A stretch of 64,000 bases of DNA from CAZEQK01 sp964514395 (GTDB taxonomy: Bacteria; Bacillota; Bacilli; Tepidibacillales; Tepidibacillaceae): assembly GCA_964514395.1 (NCBI GenBank), contig CAZEQK010000012.1, forward strand, positions 12,372 through 76,371. The letters run 5' to 3'. A model generated the notes under the pieces. It made no database searches. It was not told the DNA's origin and saw only the letters and a list, made by a program, of their open reading frames with translations. A program made the translations under genes and the position numbers. Below, in pieces: positions 32,416-40,406 of this stretch; within the stretch, counting starts at the first letter, position 1; every line of letters starts with the position of its first letter.

Positions 32416-33594
32416 ATGGAGAATTTTACTTTTTATAATCAAACAAAACTTATATTTGGTAAGGGACAAATCGAAAAGCTTCATAATGAAATAAATAATT
32501 ATGGAAAAAGGGTATTAGTAGTAATCGGTGGTGGAAGTGTCAAAAGAATTGGTTTGTATGACAAAGTAATGGATATACTCCATCAAAATAATTGTGATAT
32601 TTATGAATTAGCAGGCGTTGAACCAAATCCAAGATTGACTACCGTTTATAAAGGTGTAGATATATGTAAAACGAACCTGGTTGATTTTGTATTAGCAATT
32701 GGTGGTGGAAGCGTAATTGACGCCTCTAAAGCGATATGTGCAGGTGCAAAATATGAGGGGGATGTTTGGGACTTCTTTCTTAATAAAGCAACTGTAAAGG
32801 AAGCTCTCCCTCTAGGTACCGTTCTTACTTTAGCAGCTACTGGAACTGAAATGAATGGTAATTCTGTAGTAACGAAATGGGACACAAACGAAAAGATTGC
32901 ACTTGGTAATGAACACTTATATCCTAAATTCTCAATCCTTGATCCTGTTTATACCTATACCGTTCCAAAGGATCACACCATTTATGGCATCGTTGATATG
33001 ATGGCACACGTATTTGAACAATACTTTAGTCATACAAAGAATACACCAATCCAAGATCAATTCTGTGAGTCAGTGCTAAGAACAGTTATAGAAAATGCTC
33101 AACCAGTTCTTGAACATCCAGATCATTATGATTATCGTGCCAATATTTTATATAGTGGAACAATGGCTTTAAACGGAATAATTAGTATGGGGATGTTTAG
33201 TATGGGGATGGATGGAGATTGGGCAACGCATGGTATTGAACATCAGATTAGCGCCTATTACGATATTCCTCATGGTGGTGGGCTAGCCATTATTTTTCCA
33301 AATTGGATGAAGTATGTATTAGATGATGGAGTGGAAAAATTCAAAAGATATGCCATAGAGGTTTGGAATGTTGACCCAGCGAAAAAAACAGATAGAGAGA
33401 TTGCACTTGAGGGCATAGAAAAAACAAAAGAATTTTTCAAAACAATCGGAGCGCCAACAAGATTGCAGGATTACGGAATTAATGACGAAAAAATCGATAT
33501 AATGGCAGAAAATGCGACCAAAGGGAAAACAATTGGTCAATATAAGAAGCTTTCAAAAGATGATGTAGCAGAAATTCTACGGATGTGCTTATAA
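32416..33594 (+). CDS. Iron-containing alcohol dehydrogenase (YugJ/BdhA type)
   Basis: 392 residues. The NAD(P)-binding part has GGGSVIDASKAICAGA. Metal-ligand motifs are GIVDMMAHVFEQYF, ATHGIEHQISAYY and IPHGGGLAIIFP, supplying Asp and three His. YugJ/BdhA-type enzymes reduce aldehydes to alcohols with NAD(P)H. AGAGGGAGA precedes the ATG. It is monocistronic by position, between the tRNA terminator and the t6A operon. I looked for a Rex operator upstream and found none convincing. Confidence 0.93.
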   Translation: MENFTFYNQTKLIFGKGQIEKLHNEINNYGKRVLVVIGGGSVKRIGLYDKVMDILHQNNCDIYELAGVEPNPRLTTVYKGVDICKTNLVDFVLAIGGGSVIDASKAICAGAKYEGDVWDFFLNKATVKEALPLGTVLTLAATGTEMNGNSVVTKWDTNEKIALGNEHLYPKFSILDPVYTYTVPKDHTIYGIVDMMAHVFEQYFSHTKNTPIQDQFCESVLRTVIENAQPVLEHPDHYDYRANILYSGTMALNGIISMGMFSMGMDGDWATHGIEHQISAYYDIPHGGGLAIIFPNWMKYVLDDGVEKFKRYAIEVWNVDPAKKTDREIALEGIEKTKEFFKTIGAPTRLQDYGINDEKIDIMAENATKGKTIGQYKKLSKDDVAEILRMCL

Positions 33595-33636
33595 AACATA
33601 AAGATAATTGGGTCATGACAAAGGATGGTCTATTCT

Positions 33637-34104
33637 ATGTATAAAGTAGAAGTGGATAGTGCAGAAGAAACACAATTCATTGCATCGAAATTAAGCGAGT
33701 ATCTAGTACCTGGGAGCGTAATAACCCTTGAAGGAGATCTTGGTATTGGTAAGACAGTATTTACTCAAGGAATAGCAAAAGGACTTGGTATTCAACAGGT
33801 TGTAAATAGTCCAACCTTTACCATTATTAAAGAGTATATAGGCAAATTCCCTTTATATCATATGGATGTTTATCGTTTAGATGGGGATCATGAAGATTTA
33901 GGCTTTGAAGAGTACTTTTTTGGTGAAGGGATAACTGTTATTGAATGGGCATCCATTATTAAAGAATATCTACCAGAAGAATATTTGAAGATAAAGCTTG
34001 AACAGATCGATGGTGACCAGCGTAGGATTACTTTTATGCCAAAAGGCGAAAGGTATGAAAAATTGTGCAAGGAGTTTTTTAATCATGAAAATTTTAGCGA
34101 TTGA
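33637..34104 (+). CDS. tsaE: tRNA t6A synthesis ATPase TsaE
   Basis: 155 residues. The P-loop is EGDLGIGKTVF, with the downstream family motifs NSPTFTIIKEY and DVYRL and the tail Trp in ITVIEWAS. TsaE is the ATPase that resets the TsaBD complex making N6-threonylcarbamoyl-adenosine at position 37 of ANN-decoding tRNAs. The ATG at 33637 is preferred; the ATG at 33625 directly abuts the ribosome site AAAGG. First gene of tsaE-tsaB-rimI-tsaD. Confidence 0.95.
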   Translation: MYKVEVDSAEETQFIASKLSEYLVPGSVITLEGDLGIGKTVFTQGIAKGLGIQQVVNSPTFTIIKEYIGKFPLYHMDVYRLDGDHEDLGFEEYFFGEGITVIEWASIIKEYLPEEYLKIKLEQIDGDQRRITFMPKGERYEKLCKEFFNHENFSD

Positions 34105-34792
34105 TACCTCAACCTCAGTCATGGGAATAGCTTTACTTGATGGAAATAAGGTCTTCGCAGAAATGACAACGAATTTGAAAAAAAATCATTCTGTTCGACT
34201 GATGACCGCAATGGATCAATTATTTTCAGAGGTGAACTGGTCTCCAAATGAGATAGACTTAATTGGTGTCGCGAAGGGACCAGGATCTTATACTGGGGTT
34301 AGAATAGGTGTCACAACTGCAAAGACACTTTCCCTTGCTTTAAACATACCACTTATAGGCGTTTCCACATTAGAAAGCATGGCCTATGCAGCCAATTTCT
34401 ATCATGGTTATATCTCTCCTATCATTGATGCAAGAAGAGGGCAGGTTTATACGGGATTATATCAAACAGTAGATGGTAAAATCATCAATGTAGAGCCTGA
34501 CAGTATTTTGCTTTTGTCGGAATGGTTAGAAAAACTCAAGGACGAAGACAGTAATCATGAAGTTTTATTTGTCGGTGATGATATTTATATCCATAATAAA
34601 ACCATTAAAGATATCTATGAGAAAGTAAAATTCACTTCACCGGGCTTCAACCTAATCCGCCCTAGTCTAATAGGCTGGTTAGCGAAGGAAAAATATGAAG
34701 GCGGTCAGGTTGATAATATATTTGACTTTGCTCCTTCCTATTTAAAATTAGCAGAGGCAGAAGAAAACTTGTTAAAAAATAATAAAGGCTAG
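34085..34792 (+). CDS. tsaB: tRNA t6A synthesis scaffold TsaB
   Basis: 235 residues, starting MKILAIDTSTSVMGIALLDG, with GPGSYTGVRIG typical of TsaB, a degenerate paralogue of TsaD. It overlaps tsaE by 20 bp; AAGGAG lies inside the tsaE end, 11 nt before the ATG at 34085. The longer open frame upstream is not conserved. Confidence 0.95.
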   Translation: MKILAIDTSTSVMGIALLDGNKVFAEMTTNLKKNHSVRLMTAMDQLFSEVNWSPNEIDLIGVAKGPGSYTGVRIGVTTAKTLSLALNIPLIGVSTLESMAYAANFYHGYISPIIDARRGQVYTGLYQTVDGKIINVEPDSILLLSEWLEKLKDEDSNHEVLFVGDDIYIHNKTIKDIYEKVKFTSPGFNLIRPSLIGWLAKEKYEGGQVDNIFDFAPSYLKLAEAEENLLKNNKG

Positions 34793-34801
34793 GTGCTAAT
34801 A

Positions 34802-35254
34802 ATGGAGAAGGACTTAATTAGCATTAGAAGGGCTACTGTGGATGATGTAGATCCAATTTGGGAAGTAGAAAAGCAATCTTTCACCACTCCATGGTCAAGA
34901 GATGCACTTCTTAACGAATTAACGACAAATAAGTTTGCTTATTATTTTGTTATTGAAATAGAGAAGGAAGTTGTTGGTTACGCGGGGATGTGGATCATTC
35001 TGGATGAAGCACATATTACGAATGTTGCGATAAGTCCTAAATCAAGGGGTTTAAAGCTTGGTGAATTAATCATGCGACATATGATGTCTATGGCAAGTTT
35101 TTATGGAGCGTATCATATGACATTAGAGGTAAGAGCTTCAAATGAAATTGCACAAAATCTTTATCATAAGCTAGATTTTAAGGAAAAAGGCATAAGAAAA
35201 AATTACTATGCAGACTCCATGGAGGATGCGTTAATCATGTGGGTGGAGCTATGA
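34802..35254 (+). CDS. rimI: Ribosomal protein S18 alanine N-acetyltransferase
   Basis: A 150-residue GNAT enzyme. N-terminal motif IRRATVDDVDPIWEVEKQSF, acetyl-CoA loop SRGLKLGELIM (a variant of R-G-x-G), and C-terminal EVRASNEIAQNLYHKLDF. The ATG at 34802 has AGGTG 6 nt upstream; a GTG at 34793 immediately after the tsaB stop is an alternative. It acetylates the S18 N-terminus in the RimI family. Confidence 0.92.
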   Translation: MEKDLISIRRATVDDVDPIWEVEKQSFTTPWSRDALLNELTTNKFAYYFVIEIEKEVVGYAGMWIILDEAHITNVAISPKSRGLKLGELIMRHMMSMASFYGAYHMTLEVRASNEIAQNLYHKLDFKEKGIRKNYYADSMEDALIMWVEL

Positions 35255-36312
35255 GCTGGCAAGAAGAAATAAATATTAAATTAAACAAACTGAGTGAAAA
35301 TGGTGTAGAAGGACCAATCCATATATTGGGGATCGAAACAAGCTGTGATGAAACTTCAGTTGCGGTTGTCCGAAATGGAACAGAAGTACTTTCTAATGTT
35401 ATCTCTTCACAGATAGATATTCATAAACGCTTTGGTGGAGTAGTACCAGAGGTAGCATCTAGAAAGCATGTTGAAGGGATAAATTTTATTATTGAAAAGG
35501 CTTTGAAGGAATCGGGTATCGATTTAGAGGAGATTACAGCTGTCGCAGTTACCCATGGCCCTGGTTTAGTTGGTGCTTTGTTGGTGGGGATCGCAGCTGC
35601 AAAATCTATCGCTTTTGCTAAAAGAATACCCCTTATTGGAGTTCACCATATTGCTGGTCATATCTATGCAAATCATATAGTAAAACCATTAACATTCCCA
35701 TTGATCGCCCTAGTAGTATCTGGTGGGCATACCGAAATAGTGTATATGAAAGATCACCTTCAATTTGAAGTGCTAGGACAAACCCGTGATGATGCTGCAG
35801 GAGAAGCCTTTGATAAGGTAGCCCGAACACTTACATTACCTTACCCTGGTGGACCTGAAATTGATAAATTGGCTAAGCAAGGAGAAGCAAATATAGCCTT
35901 ACCAAGAGCACTTATGGATGATTCCTATGATTTTAGCTTTAGCGGTTTAAAATCAGCGGTGATCAATTATTTACATAATAAAGAGCAAAAAAACGAGCAG
36001 GTGGCTACAGAAGACATGGCGGCTAGCTTCCAAGAGGCAGTTGTCGATGTGCTTGTAACCAAAACAATGCGAGCAATGAAGGAAAAAGAAGTGAATCAGC
36101 TCATTCTAGCAGGTGGTGTCGCAGCAAATAGTGGACTACGTAGAAGGCTAGAGGAAGAATGTAATAAGGAAGGTATAACTTTGACAATACCTCCATTAAA
36201 GCTTTGTACCGATAATGCAGCCATGATTGCAAGTGTAGGCTATTATTTGTATAGGCAGGGAAGCTGGAGTCAGCTTGATTTAAATGGCGTTCCAGGACTA
36301 AATCTATACTAA
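35251..36312 (+). CDS. tsaD: tRNA t6A transferase TsaD
   Basis: 353 residues. The catalytic subunit transfers threonylcarbamoyl to A37. Motifs: GIETSCDETSVAVV, metal-binding His132 and His136 in HHIAGHIYANH, SGGHTEIVYM and GGVAANSGLRRRL. The start ATG overlaps the rimI stop (ATGA), with GGTGGAG upstream. It has an N-terminal extension of about 25 residues before the first strand. Confidence 0.96.
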   Translation: MSWQEEINIKLNKLSENGVEGPIHILGIETSCDETSVAVVRNGTEVLSNVISSQIDIHKRFGGVVPEVASRKHVEGINFIIEKALKESGIDLEEITAVAVTHGPGLVGALLVGIAAAKSIAFAKRIPLIGVHHIAGHIYANHIVKPLTFPLIALVVSGGHTEIVYMKDHLQFEVLGQTRDDAAGEAFDKVARTLTLPYPGGPEIDKLAKQGEANIALPRALMDDSYDFSFSGLKSAVINYLHNKEQKNEQVATEDMAASFQEAVVDVLVTKTMRAMKEKEVNQLILAGGVAANSGLRRRLEEECNKEGITLTIPPLKLCTDNAAMIASVGYYLYRQGSWSQLDLNGVPGLNLY

Positions 36313-36352
36313 GATTCTTTCATAAAAAGCTTTTGCTATATGTAGTTCAATG

Positions 36353-36379
36353 AAGATAAATCGTAGTTCTTTATCTTTT
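36353..36379. terminator. Terminator between tsaD and the YjbR gene
   Basis: AAGATAAA / TTTATCTT (8-bp stem, 9-nt loop) followed by TT. It lies between convergent genes and could serve both. Confidence 0.55.
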
Positions 36380-36385
36380 GTATGA

Positions 36386-36745
36386 TTACTCATTTAGTAG
36401 AAGCTTTCTTTGTTTTATCTTTGGCAACCCTTTGACAACCATCTCATAAGAATGGTCAATCATCCATAGTATATCATCTTTAGGAATAGAATCATCAATA
36501 ATAACGGTGTTCCAATTTCTTTTATTAAGATGATACCCTGGAACAACAGAAGCATATTGCTCACGAAGCTGTTCAGCGATAACTGGATCACATTTTAAAG
36601 AAATATTTATTTTGTTCTCTCTTTCAGAAAGGAGTGCAAACATCTTTGCTTCGACCTTTATCACGAAGACATCCTTTCCAAATGGAAAGTCCTCCATCGC
36701 TCCTCTCTTTTCTAAACAATATTCTTTTAACATTTTGAAATTCAT
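36386..36745 (-). CDS. MmcQ/YjbR-family protein
   Basis: 119 residues. Family phrases are DFPFGKDVFVIKV, NISLKCDPVIAEQLREQY and HLNKRNWNTVIIDDSIP, with a C-terminal helix ILWMIDHSYEMVV. The fold is related to double-wing DNA-binding domains, but the function is not established. GGAGGG sits just upstream of the ATG at 36745; the open frame continues further upstream without a ribosome site. Confidence 0.9.
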   Translation of the reverse strand: MNFKMLKEYCLEKRGAMEDFPFGKDVFVIKVEAKMFALLSERENKINISLKCDPVIAEQLREQYASVVPGYHLNKRNWNTVIIDDSIPKDDILWMIDHSYEMVVKGLPKIKQRKLLLNE

Positions 36746-36956
36746 AACATTCCCTCCACTATAAAACAGCTCATCATACATAACAACAAAAGAAAAAAAG
36801 TTAAATTTTGTTCCCAAATAAATGCTCTAAATTTTATAGGAATTAAATCCGCCTTTTCTTGTGACAATCGCTAAATATTGTTATGCTTATTTTAGAACTA
36901 TTATATCAAAACAAGAAGCGTAGAAATAAAATATTTCATAGTAGGTAGGTGGTGCA

Positions 36957-37895
36957 ATGCCAGCAAAGAAGGTATTTATTCTTATATTAATAACAATAAC
37001 TATAGTGGTTTTTTATGTTTATCATTCTGATGATACCAAAAAAATAAAGCCAAGAAATATCCAAAATGGTTTTTTTGAATATAATACTAATTTGGCAAAA
37101 GAATGGTATGAAAAAAAAGGATACCCTTTTCCAAACTATAATAAGCCGCCGAAATCTACTTTAATTATTAAAACATTGGAAGACTGGCATAAATTTAGAA
37201 GCGATTATCTTCCTGGTGCTCCATTAATTCCAATGGTTGATTTAGCAAATGCAAATTTTTTTAATAAATATGACCTATTATATGTTAACCGTTTTAATAA
37301 TAATAACGATGCCTCCCATATAACTCATGCAATTGAAATAAAAAATCTGAAACTTAATAACAATAAACTTAAAGTAGAGATAGGAATTTTACAGGTTGCT
37401 ATTTCAAATCCCCAAGGTATATATTTTGGAGGATATTCTTTGGCTGCTATAGATAAAGGAGTAGTACCTTCTAATATAGACATAGATGTTTCAACAATAG
37501 AACAAAGCAATGAAAACAAAGAGGTAAATCAAGTTGAAAACATATATACAGGTTTTACTGATAATTGGGATTTATACAAGCAACAGGTTAAGATAATTAA
37601 TAGCAAAACCGAATGGCAAGCTATGAAGGATAAATATTTATACGATATGTCTTTAAAACCAATAGATTTTGACCAATATTCAATCGTAGTTCTCGAAACA
37701 TTTAACGGAGCAAAGCCTACATTATCTTCCGCGTTTAAAATTAAAGGTGTATTTGTTAATAACAGTATATTAAATATTGAATACACGGATGAGCCTGTTA
37801 CTAATAACAATGAATTGTTTGTGGGTATCGCAATAGTAAAAGTAAAAAAGTCACTCATTAATGATTACAGCAATATTAAAATCTACTTTAAATGA
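36957..37895 (+). CDS. Membrane-anchored protein with internally duplicated domain
   Basis: 312 residues. One N-terminal TM anchor (~5-21) is followed by two related ~110-residue halves. Half 1 has TLEDWHKFRSDYLPG and YDLLYVNRF; half 2 has SKTEWQAMKDKYLYD and YSIVVLETF. Each ends in an alternating-strand stretch. No family recognised; the halves resemble PrcB-like or other small beta domains. GGTAGGTGG precedes the ATG. The region is AT-rich. A terminator follows. Confidence 0.6.
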   Translation: MPAKKVFILILITITIVVFYVYHSDDTKKIKPRNIQNGFFEYNTNLAKEWYEKKGYPFPNYNKPPKSTLIIKTLEDWHKFRSDYLPGAPLIPMVDLANANFFNKYDLLYVNRFNNNNDASHITHAIEIKNLKLNNNKLKVEIGILQVAISNPQGIYFGGYSLAAIDKGVVPSNIDIDVSTIEQSNENKEVNQVENIYTGFTDNWDLYKQQVKIINSKTEWQAMKDKYLYDMSLKPIDFDQYSIVVLETFNGAKPTLSSAFKIKGVFVNNSILNIEYTDEPVTNNNELFVGIAIVKVKKSLINDYSNIKIYFK

Positions 37896-37916
37896 TCTCC
37901 TATTCTGACACTAAGG

Positions 37917-37943
37917 ACTTCCTCTAAGAGAGGGAGTTTTTTT
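37917..37943 (+). terminator. Terminator after the duplicated-domain gene
   Basis: ACTTCCTCT-aag-AGAGGGAGT followed by a T-run; stem with one T-G pair. Confidence 0.85.
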
Positions 37944-37944
37944 G

Positions 37945-38128
37945 TGTGGATAAAAGTTATCCACAACATTGTGAACATGTTGATAACTAATGGTAAATTG
38001 AAGATCTATCACTAATCAGCTATCCTCGGAGTTTATGAATAACTTTTTTTATGAAATTGTGGATAATGTGAATAAGTCGATTACAATAAGAGATTAAAGC
38101 TTCTTACTGTTGATAACCTTGTGGACAA
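37945..38128. promoter_or_regulatory. DnaA-box cluster
   Basis: Perfect 9-mers TTATCCACA (or its complement TGTGGATAA) are at 37945-37953 (-), 37957-37965 (+) and 38058-38066 (-). One-mismatch boxes are at 37978-37986, 38067-38075, 38108-38116 and 38120-38128. Seven sites in 184 bp is far above chance. Neither dnaA nor dnaN is nearby, so this looks like a satellite DnaA-binding cluster, not the replication origin. It fills most of the 323-bp stretch before the kinase gene and could also repress or activate that gene. Confidence 0.8.
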
Positions 38129-38218
38129 TTAAATATAAAAAAAATAAAGAAAAAGAAAGGAATTTAAATTAAATTATAGAAATTTAACTTGTTTAGGATA
38201 TGGAGAGGGGACTATTTT

Positions 38219-40369
38219 GTGAGAAAAAATTGGGATTCTTTTGAATTTAAAATTCTTATCATTATTCTCATACCAATGATATTATTAATCTCCTATTTTT
38301 ATTATGAAAAGCAACAATCCTATGAATCACATATTAAAAAATATGAGAAAAGTATGGTTGACATTATGCTTCAAGAGGATCAATTTGTTCAAGAAAGATT
38401 ACACTCTCCTCCTTTATTGCTTTTCCAAAATAAAGAAGCAATTAATCAACAGTTTTTACAGGGCCATCCCCAAGGTGTTGAAAATTTATTGTTAAAGCTA
38501 GCAATAGATCGTTTGGATTGTGGGGTTATAGGCATTTACAGTAAAGAACGTAATGAAGTAGTATTCCATATTGGCAATAAAGATATATATAATACCTTGG
38601 ATCCTTCCCTTATTCAAAAAAAATTGGGTGATGATAATAAACCAATATTTATAGAGAATAATAATCACTTGATCTATATTTACCCAATAGTAAATGGATA
38701 TATCTATACGTATCAGGACAATATTCAAAATATGCCAAACCAAGCGTTGTTTGTGGAAATGATTATACTTGCAATTATTCTAGCGGTTTTTGGAGCAAAG
38801 TTGGCTGAAAATAAGACACAAAAAAGAATAAAAAATTTTAAACAGGAATTACATGCATTAAAGGAAAGCGGAGAACCACTACCGTTATATAATGATAATT
38901 TTAATGAAATCGTGAATTCCGTTAACGAATTAAAGGAGCATCTCTCAAGCATTCAAAAGCTATTATATTCGATATTAGATAGTCTGCCTTTAGGCATTGT
39001 CTATTACGATGAAGAGGGAAAGGTGATGTATGTAAACAAAACTGTCACAACAATCACAGGATACTGTGAAAATGAGATAAAGAATTTTATGATTTCTGGA
39101 AATATATTAAACAGTAATGAAAGTGTATTCTGGGAAACGTTACGTTCTGGGGAATCTTTTTTAGGATTTGAAAGCTATTGCCCAACGAAGGATGGAAAAG
39201 AGATTCCAGTGATGACTTCGACAAAACCACTTATAGACCATTCCGATAAATTTATTGGCACGATTAGTTCATTTTTTGATATATCAGAGCAGCAACGTTT
39301 AAGAAAAATTGAATATCGAGCCAAGGTGATGCTTGACCATATTTCTGATGGAGTGATGATGGTAGATAATGGAGGTGTAATCATCGGCTTTAACAGAGGG
39401 GCAGAAGTAATGACAGGCTTTAAGTCTGATCAAGTACTAGGGAAAAAATATGATGACATTTTCATTAAGCGAAAAACCATTTTTACAAAGCTAACACAAA
39501 CCCTAGAAAGCAAAAGAGAGTATAGCAATTATAAAAAAGAGACAAAGATGGAAGATGGCCGAAAAGTGTATTTAATAATTACAACGAAGCTATTGTGGGA
39601 TGAAGAAGGGAAGCAGTTAGGAGCAATGGGCATTTATAAGGACATAACCCATTTAGAAGAACTTTCCCAACAAATCCAAAGAGCAGATAAATTATCTGTT
39701 GTCGGAGAACTAGCTGCAGGAACTGCTCACGAAATCAGGAATCCTTTGACGACGATTAAAGGCTTTATTCAATTACTAATTACTGAATTTAAAGATACAA
39801 ATAAAGAACAGTATATTCACTTAATTTTAGATGAAATAAATCATATTAACGAAATCATTAGAGAGATGCTATTATTAGCAAAGCCTGTTTACCCAAGAAA
39901 AACATTAGTCTCATTAAATCAAATTATTAAAGATATCGTCGTGTTTATGAATCCAGAAGCTGTTTTATATAATGTAGAGTTACATTATCAGCTTGATGTA
40001 GAGTTACCTAAAGTGGATCTAGATGATCGTCAAATTAAACAGGTATTTATTAACCTTGTTAGAAATGCAATCCAAGCTGTGAAAAAAGATGGTCATATTA
40101 CAATTACCTCAGGGTACAATAAAAATACAGAAATGATTGAAATCACCTTTGAGGATAATGGGGAAGGTATACCAGAGAATAAAATAGCAAAAATCTATGA
40201 ACCATTTTATACAACAAAGGATGATGGAACTGGCTTAGGAATCCCAGTTTCCTATCGGATTATGAAGAATCATGGTGGGGATTTACAAATATTTAGTGAG
40301 TTCAATAAAGGAACGACAGTTAAACTATATTTTCCAATTGTGAAGGATGATTCTTCCGAAGATAGGTAA
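38219..40369 (+). CDS. PAS-domain sensor kinase, sporulation-kinase (KinA-like) type
   Basis: 716 residues. TM1 (~8-25), an extracytoplasmic sensor of ~150 residues, TM2 (~180-200), a linker, two PAS domains (SLPLGIVYYDEEGKVMYVN and ISDGVMMVDNGGVIIGFN), then HisKA with phospho-acceptor His504 in AHEIRNPLTTIKGFIQLL and an ATPase domain with N-box NLVRNAIQAV and G2 GTGLGIPV. This HisKA sequence is characteristic of the sporulation phosphorelay kinases of Bacillus. The GTG at 38219 has GAGAGGGG 9 nt upstream; an in-frame ATG at 38189 lacks a site. There is no response regulator neighbour, as is typical of orphan phosphorelay kinases. Confidence 0.88.
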   Translation: MRKNWDSFEFKILIIILIPMILLISYFYYEKQQSYESHIKKYEKSMVDIMLQEDQFVQERLHSPPLLLFQNKEAINQQFLQGHPQGVENLLLKLAIDRLDCGVIGIYSKERNEVVFHIGNKDIYNTLDPSLIQKKLGDDNKPIFIENNNHLIYIYPIVNGYIYTYQDNIQNMPNQALFVEMIILAIILAVFGAKLAENKTQKRIKNFKQELHALKESGEPLPLYNDNFNEIVNSVNELKEHLSSIQKLLYSILDSLPLGIVYYDEEGKVMYVNKTVTTITGYCENEIKNFMISGNILNSNESVFWETLRSGESFLGFESYCPTKDGKEIPVMTSTKPLIDHSDKFIGTISSFFDISEQQRLRKIEYRAKVMLDHISDGVMMVDNGGVIIGFNRGAEVMTGFKSDQVLGKKYDDIFIKRKTIFTKLTQTLESKREYSNYKKETKMEDGRKVYLIITTKLLWDEEGKQLGAMGIYKDITHLEELSQQIQRADKLSVVGELAAGTAHEIRNPLTTIKGFIQLLITEFKDTNKEQYIHLILDEINHINEIIREMLLLAKPVYPRKTLVSLNQIIKDIVVFMNPEAVLYNVELHYQLDVELPKVDLDDRQIKQVFINLVRNAIQAVKKDGHITITSGYNKNTEMIEITFEDNGEGIPENKIAKIYEPFYTTKDDGTGLGIPVSYRIMKNHGGDLQIFSEFNKGTTVKLYFPIVKDDSSEDR

Positions 40370-40406
40370 AAATAAAGACAATATTTATTTTCGGAAGGTG
40401 TTGGAA

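Noticed and set aside
37945..38128. Replication origin
   Set aside because: DnaA boxes cluster here, but there is no dnaA or dnaN nearby and I saw no clear AT-rich unwinding array, so I call it a satellite cluster.
37944..38188. A hidden sda gene next to the DnaA boxes
   Set aside because: I scanned the 245 bp and found no ORF resembling Sda with a ribosome site.
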